A DNA stretch of 42,083 bases from Ruminococcus sp. (GTDB taxonomy: Bacteria > Bacillota > Clostridia > Oscillospirales > Acutalibacteraceae). The stretch lies in contig JAFRGI010000009.1 in assembly GCA_017433905.1 (NCBI GenBank), positions 1 through 42,083 of the forward strand. Direction: 5' to 3'. The notes beneath the pieces were generated by a model that was not told the DNA's origin, did no database searches, and saw nothing but the letters and a program-made list of their open reading frames with translations. Both the position numbers and the translations under genes were made by a program. This document shows, in pieces, positions 1-7,516 of this stretch (positions within the stretch are counted from its first letter, which is position 1; each line of letters opens with the position of its first letter).

Positions 1-117
1 CAGAGGTGCGGATATTTTATAGTAGATTATTGTCAAAACGACGATGTCATACTGACGTATAACGAGGAGTTTTGGCAAGAATATGCTGTGAAAGATTTGT
101 GCCTATGGGCAGCCTGA
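1..117 (+). CDS. C-terminal fragment of an element-encoded protein, 5' end outside the window
   Basis: Frame 1 is open from the window start to a TGA at 115-117 and encodes 38 residues rich in aromatic and acidic residues, with NDDVILTYNEEFWQEY in the middle. The identical tail is encoded on the minus strand at the other end of the window. Being inside a repeat that ends a few bases after the stop codon, it would fit the C terminus of a transposase. No catalytic motif is visible in this fragment, so the family cannot be named. Confidence 0.4.
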   Translation, partial: QRCGYFIVDYCQNDDVILTYNEEFWQEYAVKDLCLWAA

Positions 118-135
118 TATTTTTAGAGGTGCCCT
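1..135. repeat. Left inverted copy of the window-end repeat
   Basis: The first 135 bases are the reverse complement of 41944-42078, apparently base for base. The repeat stops sharply after AGAGGTGCCCT at 125-135, and the flanking sequence differs at the two ends. An AGAGGTGC octamer also occurs at 3-10, so the motif appears twice in this copy. The repeat runs off the window edge. A multicopy mobile element at which assembly stopped is the simplest reading; the element family is not recognised. Confidence 0.85.
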
Positions 136-151
136 TAATAAATTGATGTAC

Positions 152-180
152 TTGATATGTCAGGGCGTAGATGGTATAAT
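152..180 (+). promoter_or_regulatory. Sigma-A type promoter for the YdcF-like gene
   Basis: TTGATA at 152-157 and TATAAT at 175-180 are separated by 17 bp. The expected transcript has a leader of about 100 nt with a short hairpin, CCGCGC-ATAA-GCGCGG at 209-224, before the ribosome site AAAGGGGG at 271-278. The promoter begins 17 bp after the end of the repeat, so it is not supplied by it. Confidence 0.7.
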
Positions 181-287
181 ACATAAGGGAAACTCTAACA
201 ATTTCCTACCGCGCATAAGCGCGGAAGCTGCACGGCATGGAATGATTAGAGGCTCTCGTAACAGCAGACGAAAGGGGGCATAGTTTC

Positions 288-1319
288 TTGGGAGGATTTA
301 TCCTCGGCGGAATAGCATTACTGTTTTGGGTTTTGCTGATTATCTGTTTTTCCCGGGACAGAAGCAGATATCGCAACTGTTATCTGTTTTTCGGTGCGAT
401 GCTGTTTACAGCTGCAGCGCTGACGTTTTTGGCGGGACAGTATCAAAAAAATGTGATCATTCTGTTGGTTGATATCATATTTGTTATGTTGCTGATTGTT
501 CCGGTTTTTCTGATATGCAACGGCATACTTATGCTTTGCCGTGAAGGGCGAAGTCTTGCCAATCTGCTTTCGTTGATTTTCGGTGTTGTCATAGCCATCG
601 GAGAGATTGCTGCGTTTTTTTGCGTGTTTTATCCCGAGGTTTCCGAAGCAAATTGGGAAATAGAAAGTACGTTTTATAATATCAGTGTTTTCAGCATATT
701 TGTCAGCATGTCGGTTATCTATATTTCCGTTTCCTTTGTTGTGTTCATGCTGTACTGTGTGTTTTTGCAAATCATTCCGAGAAGAAGAGATTTTGACTAT
801 ATCATCATTCACGGCGCGGGATTATTGGAAGGAAACCGGATTTCAAAGCTTCTTGCAGACAGACTGGACAAGGCGGTTGAGGTGTATAAAAAGGATCCCA
901 CCCCTCCGGTACTGATTCCGTCCGGCGGGAAAGGATCAGACGAAAGAATTGCGGAAGCCGAAGCGATGGAACAATATTTGCTGGAAAAGGGTATACCGGC
1001 GGATCATATCATCCGGGAGGACAAATCAGCAACCACCTTTGAAAATCTGGAGTTTTCAAAGGCAATTATCGACGCGAGGGATGGGGGCAAATATACGGCT
1101 CTCGTAACCAGCAATTATCATGTCTACAGGGCTCTGCGTTATTGCCGCAGGATTGGATTGAAATGTGTCGGAATCGGCAGTCACGTGGCGTTTTACTACT
1201 GGCCGAGCGCACTGATACGGGAATACATCGCTGTTCATTCCGAGAAAAAGCACATGGTCTTTCTGATAACGGGATGGGCTCTCTGTGTGCTGCCGTTTGT
1301 TTTGTTTTTTTTATTTTGA
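288..1319 (+). CDS. YdcF/SanA-like (DUF218) membrane protein
   Basis: This 343-residue protein has about four hydrophobic N-terminal segments (roughly residues 1-165), then a cytosol- or surface-facing DUF218 domain (about 170-310), and a last membrane segment near the C terminus. The domain starts with DYIIIHGAGL, carries the PSGGKGSDE stretch and continues with TTFENLEFS and SNYHVYRA, all typical of YdcF/SanA/ElyC-type proteins. These are linked to envelope metabolism, but no enzyme activity is established for most of them. The start is TTG at 288, chosen because AAAGGGGG lies 9 bp upstream and no ATG is better placed. The gene stands alone, with its own promoter and a strong terminator. 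Its long N-terminal membrane part is like Gram-positive members rather than the short enterobacterial ones. Confidence 0.85.
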   Translation: MGGFILGGIALLFWVLLIICFSRDRSRYRNCYLFFGAMLFTAAALTFLAGQYQKNVIILLVDIIFVMLLIVPVFLICNGILMLCREGRSLANLLSLIFGVVIAIGEIAAFFCVFYPEVSEANWEIESTFYNISVFSIFVSMSVIYISVSFVVFMLYCVFLQIIPRRRDFDYIIIHGAGLLEGNRISKLLADRLDKAVEVYKKDPTPPVLIPSGGKGSDERIAEAEAMEQYLLEKGIPADHIIREDKSATTFENLEFSKAIIDARDGGKYTALVTSNYHVYRALRYCRRIGLKCVGIGSHVAFYYWPSALIREYIAVHSEKKHMVFLITGWALCVLPFVLFFLF

Positions 1320-1379
1320 CGCTCCATGCGCTAACTGCGAAAGGTGCTGTCGTTCCCGTACAGCGCCAAAGCTTTGAGA

Positions 1380-1426
1380 AAAGATCCGGGAAATACGCTT
1401 CTGCGTGTTTCCCGGATCTTTGTTTG
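1380..1426 (+). terminator. Rho-independent terminator, convergent genes
   Basis: A 19-bp stem (AAAGATCCGGGAAATACGC at 1380-1398 with its complement at 1403-1421, one G-T pair) closes a TTCT loop and is followed by a T-rich run. It ends the YdcF-like gene and may also serve the NSS gene that converges on it from the other strand. Confidence 0.85.
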
Positions 1427-1486
1427 TTATACTGATTTTGGATAAAACGCTCAAAAATAAAAGTGTTTTATTGGTAGAAATCCACA

Positions 1487-3007
1487 TTAGTCCTTCCAGA
1501 CGATCTCGTCTTCGGTATAACCCTTTTTCTTCATGGAAGCGATAACGGCTTTGGCGATAAAGCCGCTGGCAAATACCAGAGCGGAAACCGTCCAGCCGGC
1601 AATGATCTGTGCCCATATCGGATATCCGTTGTAGCCGACAGCGCTTTGCAAGAGGGTGACGATGTTCCAGACAAACAGCCCGCACAGCACCATCGGCGCG
1701 ATAAATTGGACAGATGCGGCAAGCCAGATATAGGGCATTTTGAGATTTTTGGCGTTACGGTTGATCTCTGCGCACACCTTGCGCAGGTTGAATGTCCAGC
1801 CGATGGCGACGCATTCGAGAATGCCGATCAGGATCATGTTGATCTGATTGGTCCAGTTATCGACGATGTCGAGCCACGCCATGCCTGCCTGGGTAATAAA
1901 TAGCAGCGAAACCAGACCGCTCAGGGCGCAGACGGTAATGGTGACGGTTTTGGGCCTGATGTGGAATTTGTCGGAAATGGCGGCGGAAATACCCTCGACG
2001 ACGGAGAATGCCGAATCAATGGCAAGGGTGATGAGCATGAGGTAGAAGCTTGCGCCGAACAGGGCGTTGACCCAGCCGATGTCCGTGAGATTGACGATTG
2101 CAGTGGGATAGACGAAGAAGGCTGTGCTGATGCCGCTGTCTGTGATCTTGTCGAGCATGTCCGTGCCGCCCATGGTGGAAAACATCACAATGCCCGAAAG
2201 CACGCTGACGGCAACGCTGGCAAAGGCGATAATCGCGGTGTCTGCCGCAATGTTGGAGCTGTCGTCAACGTAGGAGCCGTAGGCAAACATGACTGCCATC
2301 ATGACCGACAGACTGTAGAACACCTGGCCGATCGCGTCGATCCAGAGCGACGGATCCAAAAATGCTCCGGGATCCGGTACAAAGAACATGCGGATACCCT
2401 CCATGGCGCCGGGCATGGTACAGCCCTTGACGGCCATTACGATCAGCAGCACAACGGGTGCAAACACAGTCAGTTTGATAATTTTGCCAACGGATTTGGC
2501 GCCGTTGCGAATGCAGTAGAAGATCATGCCCCACGCGATCAGCAGGCAAATCAGCATGATGCCGGGGATGTTGCTTCCTTCAACGGTGCCGGTGGTTTGG
2601 GTCAGCTCGAGAAACAGCTGAGAGGCGGTTTCGTTGTCGCCCGTCATACCGGCGAACTGCCACGAGTTGAGAAACATCAAAATGACCCAGGCGAAAACAA
2701 CGGAATAGTAGCAGACGATGACAAAGGCGTTGGAGGTCGCTGACCATCCGACGAATTCCCATTTTTTTCCGATACCGCGCATAGATTCAATGACGCCGCG
2801 GCGAAGCTTGCGTGCGATCGAAATTTCCATCATCAGCAGCGGAATTCCCATCAGCAGCATGGCGAGCAGGAAAACGATCAAAAAAGTACCGCCTCCGTGT
2901 TTTGCTGCGAGCCCCGGAAAACGCCATGCGTTACCAAGTCCGACAGCGGAACCGATGGCGGCGAGGATAAATGTGAGGCGTGAGCTCCACATACTTCTAT
3001 TTTCCAT
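1487..3007 (-). CDS. Sodium-dependent transporter, neurotransmitter:sodium symporter (NSS/SNF) family
   Basis: The 506-residue product is a LeuT-fold symporter with about 11-12 membrane segments. The first helix has the family signature GSAVGLGNAWRFP, where the unwound part of TM1 binds sodium and substrate; GGGTFL follows. NSS proteins move amino acids or related amines with sodium; the substrate cannot be read from the sequence. The start was set at the ATG at 3007 (protein begins MENRSMW), 12 bp inside the longest frame, because AAAGGAG directly abuts the upstream ATG but is about 10 bp from this one. The gene is monocistronic, with a promoter at 3041-3070. Confidence 0.9.
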   Translation of the reverse strand: MENRSMWSSRLTFILAAIGSAVGLGNAWRFPGLAAKHGGGTFLIVFLLAMLLMGIPLLMMEISIARKLRRGVIESMRGIGKKWEFVGWSATSNAFVIVCYYSVVFAWVILMFLNSWQFAGMTGDNETASQLFLELTQTTGTVEGSNIPGIMLICLLIAWGMIFYCIRNGAKSVGKIIKLTVFAPVVLLIVMAVKGCTMPGAMEGIRMFFVPDPGAFLDPSLWIDAIGQVFYSLSVMMAVMFAYGSYVDDSSNIAADTAIIAFASVAVSVLSGIVMFSTMGGTDMLDKITDSGISTAFFVYPTAIVNLTDIGWVNALFGASFYLMLITLAIDSAFSVVEGISAAISDKFHIRPKTVTITVCALSGLVSLLFITQAGMAWLDIVDNWTNQINMILIGILECVAIGWTFNLRKVCAEINRNAKNLKMPYIWLAASVQFIAPMVLCGLFVWNIVTLLQSAVGYNGYPIWAQIIAGWTVSALVFASGFIAKAVIASMKKKGYTEDEIVWKD

Positions 3008-3040
3008 ATATATTTCCATCTCCTTTAGGTTTTAAATTTT

Positions 3041-3070
3041 ATTATACCATATCAGGAGGCGGTTGTGCAA
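3041..3070 (-). promoter_or_regulatory. Promoter of the NSS transporter gene
   Basis: Read on the minus strand, TTGCAC (3070-3065) and a perfect TATAAT (3046-3041) are 18 bp apart. The short leader then leads straight to AAAGGAG and the start at 3007. Confidence 0.65.
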
Positions 3071-3080
3071 GAAATATTTC

Positions 3081-3166
3081 TATAATGTAATCAACAGAGC
3101 GTTTCGGTATATTTCCGGCTGCAAAACAGGTTTTCTGTCGCGAGGAGGATCACGCTCTGTTTTTTG
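3081..3166 (+). ncRNA. Possible small RNA (weak candidate)
   Basis: On the plus strand a TATAAT at 3081-3086 is followed, at the distance expected for a transcript start, by ACAGAGCGT (3094-3102). Its exact complement ACGCTCTGT lies at 3152-3160 and runs straight into TTTTTT. This would give a RNA of about 73 nt closed by a 9-bp stem with a GAGGAGG stretch inside. No good -35 is seen and the enclosed loop is long (49 nt), so this may be chance. Confidence 0.22.
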
Positions 3167-3179
3167 TGCGGGTTTTGTA

Positions 3180-3923
3180 TTACATGGCAGACAGAATGGT
3201 TTGGACGTTTGCGGATTCGTATTGGTTTAGCGAGCTTTCCTTGAAGTCGGAGGGGGCGATCGTACCCTTGTACCAGCTCTTGGAATTGAAGTACGACTGC
3301 AGCTCGGAGGAATCGAATTTTCTGCCGTGGCGCGCGTAGATCTCGTTGAGAGCGAGCGTTTTTTCTTTTTTGCTCAGCGCACGGACTTCGTTGAAGCTGA
3401 CATAGCGCTTGTCGGAGTCTTTGAGGATATAATCGTTTGAAGAGCTTGTTTTTGTGGTCGGTTCCGTGGCTTTGGGCTTGCGGGACGAGGACGATTTGTC
3501 ATCCTTTCGGTCGACGCCCTTGGAGATGATCAGCTGCACCTTTTCTGAATCCCTGATAATGGTGCCCGGCTCGGGTGTTTGGCTGATAACGTACTCCGCA
3601 GCGACCTCTGCGCTGTATTCGCGTTTGATTTCAAAGCGCGTGCCGGCGTGGTGGAGGGCGGTGTAGGCGTTGTTTGCATGCATGCCGACGACGTCGGGCA
3701 CTTTCCACCGGGGTTCGGTGGTGACGGGGGCGGTGGTGATGCGTTCGGTCGTTACAGGTTCCGTTTCGGGGGAGGTGGTTTCTTGCTGTTCAAAGAGATG
3801 AACGCCCAGTGTGTTGCCGAACAGCGCCAGTCCGACAACGCCGCTGAGCGCCAGGATCAGCGTAATGACCAGTACCATCACGGCAATCAAAATTTTATTA
3901 GATTTTTGTCCGTTTTCTTCCAT
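3180..3923 (-). CDS. Membrane-anchored protein with PASTA and YARHG domains
   Basis: The 247-residue protein has a short cytoplasmic N terminus, one membrane helix (about 10-35), and a Thr/Glu/Pro-rich linker. A single PASTA domain follows (about 75-140, starting WKVPDVVGM and ending VQLIISKG), then a Lys/Ser/Thr-rich linker and a C-terminal YARHG domain (about 190-235, with NEIYARHGRKF). PASTA domains bind muropeptides or unlinked peptidoglycan; YARHG is a common extracellular domain of unknown role. The protein is therefore probably an envelope sensor or binding protein. There is no kinase domain. The start at 3923 has AGGAGG 8 bp upstream; the longer frame upstream crosses the promoter and is not coding. 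Confidence 0.85.
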   Translation of the reverse strand: MEENGQKSNKILIAVMVLVITLILALSGVVGLALFGNTLGVHLFEQQETTSPETEPVTTERITTAPVTTEPRWKVPDVVGMHANNAYTALHHAGTRFEIKREYSAEVAAEYVISQTPEPGTIIRDSEKVQLIISKGVDRKDDKSSSSRKPKATEPTTKTSSSNDYILKDSDKRYVSFNEVRALSKKEKTLALNEIYARHGRKFDSSELQSYFNSKSWYKGTIAPSDFKESSLNQYESANVQTILSAM

Positions 3924-3947
3924 ATCGGCATCCTCCTGTATAATGAT

Positions 3948-3976
3948 ATTGTACCTTTTTTGCCGAAGAATGTCAA
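3948..3976 (-). promoter_or_regulatory. Promoter of the PASTA/YARHG gene
   Basis: On the minus strand a perfect TTGACA (3976-3971) and TACAAT (3953-3948) are exactly 17 bp apart, 25 bp upstream of the start codon. Confidence 0.8.
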
Positions 3977-4105
3977 TATAACCGGGGGACGGCACCACCC
4001 GCAATGATATGGAGAAAGAAGTTGCCGATTTCATGATGCAATAACCGTTTTTTACCGAAAAAGACATAAAATTTCGATAAAAAAATAAATAATACTGTAG
4101 AAAAA

Positions 4106-4126
4106 TGTCGAAAGTTGTGGTATAAT
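4106..4126 (+). promoter_or_regulatory. fakA operon promoter with a Spo0A-box-like motif
   Basis: A perfect -10 (TATAAT, 4121-4126) has no recognisable -35 hexamer 17 bp upstream. Near that place sits TGTCGAA (4106-4112), the core of the Spo0A box. Promoters activated by Spo0A often lack a good -35 and carry the box there. A single 7-mer could be chance. Confidence 0.45.
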
Positions 4127-4168
4127 AACTTCGTTTGAATTTTGGCAACACTAATGCAAGGAGAGGCT

Positions 4169-5812
4169 ATGGATACCAAGAGTGTAAACGGCGTTTTGTA
4201 CGCCGCCATGCTGCAAGGCGGTGCAGCGTCCCTGAAAAATAAAGTCAAAGAGGTCAACGATCTCAACGTATTCCCAATTCCGGACGGCGACACGGGCGAC
4301 AATATGTTGATGACCATGGAGGCGGGTGTGGCGGCACTCACAGAGAAAACGCATTCCGCAGGCGAGGCGGCACGTCTTGCTGCCAAAGGCATGCTGCTCG
4401 GCGCGCGCGGCAACAGCGGCGTCATTCTTTCGCGCATTTTTGCGGGTATTGCCCGCGGGCTCGAGGGGGTGGACGAGGCGAATGTCGGCGCCTTTCACAA
4501 GGCGATGGAGTGTGGCGTGAAAGAAAGCTACAGCGCGGTTTCGGTTCCTGTTGAGGGAACGATCCTCACGGTGTACCGCGATGCCGTGCGCTATGCCGGC
4601 GCGCGGCTTCATGACGGCAGCACGCCGGAAACCTATTTTGAAGATTTGCACTACGAGCTTTGCCGGTCGCTCGAGCGTACGCCCGAGCTTCTCGACGTGC
4701 TCAAAGAGGCAGGTGTTGTCGACAGCGGCGGCGCGGGTTTTATCTATATTGCAGAGGGCATGGCGCGCGCGCTTTCGGGCGAGATAACAGAACCGACCGA
4801 GAGTGCGGCGCGAAAAAACGTGGATTTAAATGCGTTTACGGAGGACAGCATCCTCGATTTCGGCTACTGTACGGAGTTTTTGCTGCGCCTGCAGCGTGCC
4901 AAGGTGGATGTGGAGCGCTTTGACGTGGAACCGCTGGCAGAATGGCTCAACCGTATGGGAGATTCGGTCGTCTGCTTCAAAGAAGGCAGCGTTGTCAAGG
5001 TGCATGTCCACACCGACAGGCCGGGCGACGTGTTCAATTATGTTCAGCAGTACGGCGAATTTCTCACGGTTAAGGTGGAGAACATGACGCTGCAGCACAA
5101 CGAGGCGCACGGCGGCGAGAGCTTTCGGGCGCGTTTCGAGAAGCCCCGCCGCCCTTTCGGCATTGTCAGTGTGGCGGCGGGAAAGGGAATCCGAGAAGCG
5201 TTTCGTTCTCTCGGTTGCGACGAGGTTGTCGACGGCGGCCAGAGCATGAATCCCTCTGCCGAGGAGCTTATCTCGGCGTTTGAGAAGCTCCATGCTGACG
5301 TGATCTTCGTTTTTCCTAACAATTCCAATATCATCATGACCGCCCGGCAGGCAGCGGAGATCTACAAGGAATGTGATGTGCGCGTCGTTCCGAGCAAAAC
5401 GATCGGCGAGGGCTATGCCGCGATTTCCATGCTCGACACGGAGATCGGTGATACGGACGCGATTCTCGCCTCTCTTGAGGAGATTATTGCCGGCGTGGTG
5501 ACCGGTACGGTTTCCAGGGCAGTGCGCAATACCGAAATGGACGGCGTGCGTGTGAACAAGGACGATTACATCGGCTTTGTGGGAGACACTATCTATATTG
5601 ATTCTCCGGACAGAGAGGCGGCGGCGCTCGGACTTGCGGAAAAGATGAACGCCCGGCGCTGCGATATTATGCTCGTTTGCTGCGGCGCAGATGTGCCCGC
5701 AGAGGAAAGTCAGCGGATGCAGAGCGCGTTGTCAAAGGCGTATCCGCGCACGGAAGTGATTATGATAGACGGCGGACAGCCGGTTTATGATTATATTATC
5801 ATTTTAGAATAA
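4169..5812 (+). CDS. fakA: Fatty acid kinase catalytic subunit FakA (DAK2/YloV family)
   Basis: This 547-residue protein is full length for the family. The N-terminal DAK2 kinase domain (about 1-200) has NVFPIPDGDTGDNM at 33-46, whose aspartates 39, 41 and 44 would hold Mg-ATP, and the RGNSGVILS motif. The middle part carries the conserved C/H region (for example KVHVHTDRPG), and the C-terminal half is the DegV-like dimerisation domain. FakA phosphorylates fatty acids held by a FakB protein to give acyl-phosphate. The start was placed at 4169 (MDTKSV), with AAGGAG 5 bp upstream, not at the earlier ATGs. It is first in a three-gene operon; the fakB start follows 12 bp after its stop. Confidence 0.93.
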   Translation: MDTKSVNGVLYAAMLQGGAASLKNKVKEVNDLNVFPIPDGDTGDNMLMTMEAGVAALTEKTHSAGEAARLAAKGMLLGARGNSGVILSRIFAGIARGLEGVDEANVGAFHKAMECGVKESYSAVSVPVEGTILTVYRDAVRYAGARLHDGSTPETYFEDLHYELCRSLERTPELLDVLKEAGVVDSGGAGFIYIAEGMARALSGEITEPTESAARKNVDLNAFTEDSILDFGYCTEFLLRLQRAKVDVERFDVEPLAEWLNRMGDSVVCFKEGSVVKVHVHTDRPGDVFNYVQQYGEFLTVKVENMTLQHNEAHGGESFRARFEKPRRPFGIVSVAAGKGIREAFRSLGCDEVVDGGQSMNPSAEELISAFEKLHADVIFVFPNNSNIIMTARQAAEIYKECDVRVVPSKTIGEGYAAISMLDTEIGDTDAILASLEEIIAGVVTGTVSRAVRNTEMDGVRVNKDDYIGFVGDTIYIDSPDREAAALGLAEKMNARRCDIMLVCCGADVPAEESQRMQSALSKAYPRTEVIMIDGGQPVYDYIIILE

Positions 5813-5824
5813 GGAGATGCGCAC

Positions 5825-6712
5825 ATGAGAAAGGTAAAAATCGTGACGGATTCCTGCTCTGACCTCAAAAAGTCCATCAGGGAAAAATATGACATTGATT
5901 ATCTGCAAATGTACACGGTGCGCGACGGAAAGGAAACTGCCGCGAGTCTTGACTGGGAATATTACAGCCCCAAGGAGCTGTATGATACCATCCGCGACGG
6001 TAACCGTGTGACCACCACGCAGGTGCCTGCCGTGAATTTTGAGAGGGGCTTTAAGCAGTTTCTCGAAGATGGCTTCGATGTGGTGTATATTGCCTGTTCC
6101 TCCAAGCTTTCCGGTTCCGTCCACACGGGAAGAATGGTTGCAAAAGAAATGCTTAAGGACTATCCCGTCGCAAAGATCCGCTGTGTCGATTCCTTTAACG
6201 CCAGCGCCGGAGAGGGACTTGTCGCCGTCAGGGCGGCGCAGCTGCGCGACGAGGGTCTGGATGCCGACGCGATCGCCGACCGGCTCGATGCGGTAAAGAA
6301 TCATGTCAATCAGTTTGTTACGGTGCATTCTCTCAATGCCCTCAGGGCGGCGGGACGAGTCAAGGCGTCCGCTGCGTTTTTCGGCAACCTGTTGGGAGTG
6401 AAGCCGATTCTGATTTCGGATAAAAACGGCGACAACGTGGCGCTCAAAAAGGTTAAGGGACGCTATAATTCCATTGCAGAACTGGCGGAGCTGACTGCAG
6501 ACTCCATTATTTTGGAGGACAATCCGTTTATCTATGTCGTACACTCCGACTGTGAGGATGAGGCGAAGGAGACGGAGAAGCTCTTGCTCGAGAAAATTCC
6601 GGGCTGCCGGGTGGAAATCGGCTACATCGGTCCGATCATTGGCGCGTCTATCGGCGCGGACGCTCTGGGTGTGTTCAGCTGGGGTAAGAGCTGCGAGAGG
6701 TTCAGCGTATGA
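5825..6712 (+). CDS. fakB: DegV family fatty-acid-binding protein (FakB)
   Basis: The 295-residue protein is a DegV-fold lipid carrier that presents a bound fatty acid to FakA. Visible family motifs are TDSCSDL at the N terminus, TTTQVP (about 61-66, matching the usual TSQPS region), SSKLSGS (about 95), the arginine of AAGRVKA, and GPIIGASIGADALG near the end. The last motif normally has a histidine, as in GPxIGxHxGPGALG; here that place is Ser275. The gene has AAGGAG overlapping the fakA stop codon, and its own stop overlaps the plsY start by 4 bp (ATGA), so all three genes are translated as a unit. That context makes the FakB role much likelier than a generic DegV call. Confidence 0.88.
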   Translation: MRKVKIVTDSCSDLKKSIREKYDIDYLQMYTVRDGKETAASLDWEYYSPKELYDTIRDGNRVTTTQVPAVNFERGFKQFLEDGFDVVYIACSSKLSGSVHTGRMVAKEMLKDYPVAKIRCVDSFNASAGEGLVAVRAAQLRDEGLDADAIADRLDAVKNHVNQFVTVHSLNALRAAGRVKASAAFFGNLLGVKPILISDKNGDNVALKKVKGRYNSIAELAELTADSIILEDNPFIYVVHSDCEDEAKETEKLLLEKIPGCRVEIGYIGPIIGASIGADALGVFSWGKSCERFSV

Positions 6713-7338
6713 TGGGCGTCGTGCTTGCGGTTTCGGCAGTCGTATCCTACCTAATCGGCGGACTTAACGGCGCGATTCTGGCTTCGCGGCTCTTTCATCA
6801 TGAGGATATCCGCGAAAAAGGCAGCGGCAATCCCGGATTTACGAATTACAAGCGCGTGTACGGAAACGGTCCCGTAACGTGGATGGTGTTGATATTTGAC
6901 GTCGTCAAAACGATGTTTGTTGTTTCGATCACGGCGTGGATCATGGGAGCGTATTTTGATCAGTGGCAGTTCGGCGCGCAGTTTTCGGGATTTTGTGCCA
7001 TGCTCGGGCATTGCTTCCCCGTCTGGTACGGCTTCAAGGGCGGCAAGGCGTTTATGGCAGGCTTTGCGACCGTTTGGTTCGTGGATTGGCGTATGACGCT
7101 GATGGCGATGTTGCTGTTTTTTGCGGTGCTGTTTGCCTTCAAATATATGTCTGTCGCGTCCTGCACGGCGGCGCTCTTTTGCCCGGTCGTTCTGCCTTTT
7201 TTCGGTGTGGTGAGTGTATGGGTGGAGCTGCTCGCGATTGCCGGTGCGGTGCTGATTGTTCTTCGCCATCACGAGAATTTCGCGAAGCTTCGCCGCGGGG
7301 AGGAAAACAAATTTTCACTCAAAAGTAAAAAAGCTTAG
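6709..7338 (+). CDS. plsY: Glycerol-3-phosphate acyltransferase PlsY
   Basis: The 209-residue integral membrane protein has about six to seven membrane helices. It carries the PlsY motifs GSGNPGFTN (about 38-46) and GHCFPVWYGFKGGK (about 103-116). PlsY transfers an acyl group from acyl-phosphate to glycerol-3-phosphate, making lysophosphatidate. Two normally well-kept positions differ: GSGNPGATN has Phe for Ala, and the GGKGV stretch reads GGKAF. The ATG overlaps the fakB stop. The FakA/FakB product, acyl-phosphate, is exactly the PlsY substrate, so the operon encodes a complete route from free fatty acid to lysophosphatidate. Confidence 0.9.
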   Translation: MMGVVLAVSAVVSYLIGGLNGAILASRLFHHEDIREKGSGNPGFTNYKRVYGNGPVTWMVLIFDVVKTMFVVSITAWIMGAYFDQWQFGAQFSGFCAMLGHCFPVWYGFKGGKAFMAGFATVWFVDWRMTLMAMLLFFAVLFAFKYMSVASCTAALFCPVVLPFFGVVSVWVELLAIAGAVLIVLRHHENFAKLRRGEENKFSLKSKKA

Positions 7339-7364
7339 CTTGGTTAGTTTTGCAGAGCGCATGG

Positions 7365-7407
7365 TTTCGCCGCCGGAAATGTTTCCGGCGGCGAAAATGT
7401 ATTTTTT
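7365..7407 (+). terminator. Terminator of the fakA-fakB-plsY operon
   Basis: A perfect 15-bp stem, TTTCGCCGCCGGAAA (7365-7379) with its complement at 7382-7396, has a two-base loop as written (the top pairs must open) and is followed by ATGTATTTTTT. Confidence 0.88.
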
Positions 7408-7464
7408 ACGCCCGAATCCGTCGCAGAAACCGTTTGTTTTTTTTGAATGTTTGAAAAAAACTGC

Positions 7465-7510
7465 TTTTCGACAAAATTTGCTTGTAACAGACAGCGGTTT
7501 GTGATATGAT
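7465..7510 (+). promoter_or_regulatory. Promoter with an upstream Spo0A-box match, driving the structured RNA
   Basis: TTGTAA (7482-7487) and TATGAT (7505-7510) are 17 bp apart. Just upstream at 7465-7476 is TTTTCGACAAAA, whose reverse complement TTTTGTCGAAAA contains the full Spo0A-box core TGTCGAA with the usual flanking T and A tracts. The predicted transcript start near 7517 falls at the first base of the RNA's closing stem. Confidence 0.55.
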
Positions 7511-7516
7511 GAAGGT

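Noticed and set aside
1961-2743. A 260-codon plus-strand frame opposite the NSS transporter gene
   Set aside because: The translation is His/Asp/Gly-rich with no family pattern; it is a shadow of a hydrophobic coding sequence.
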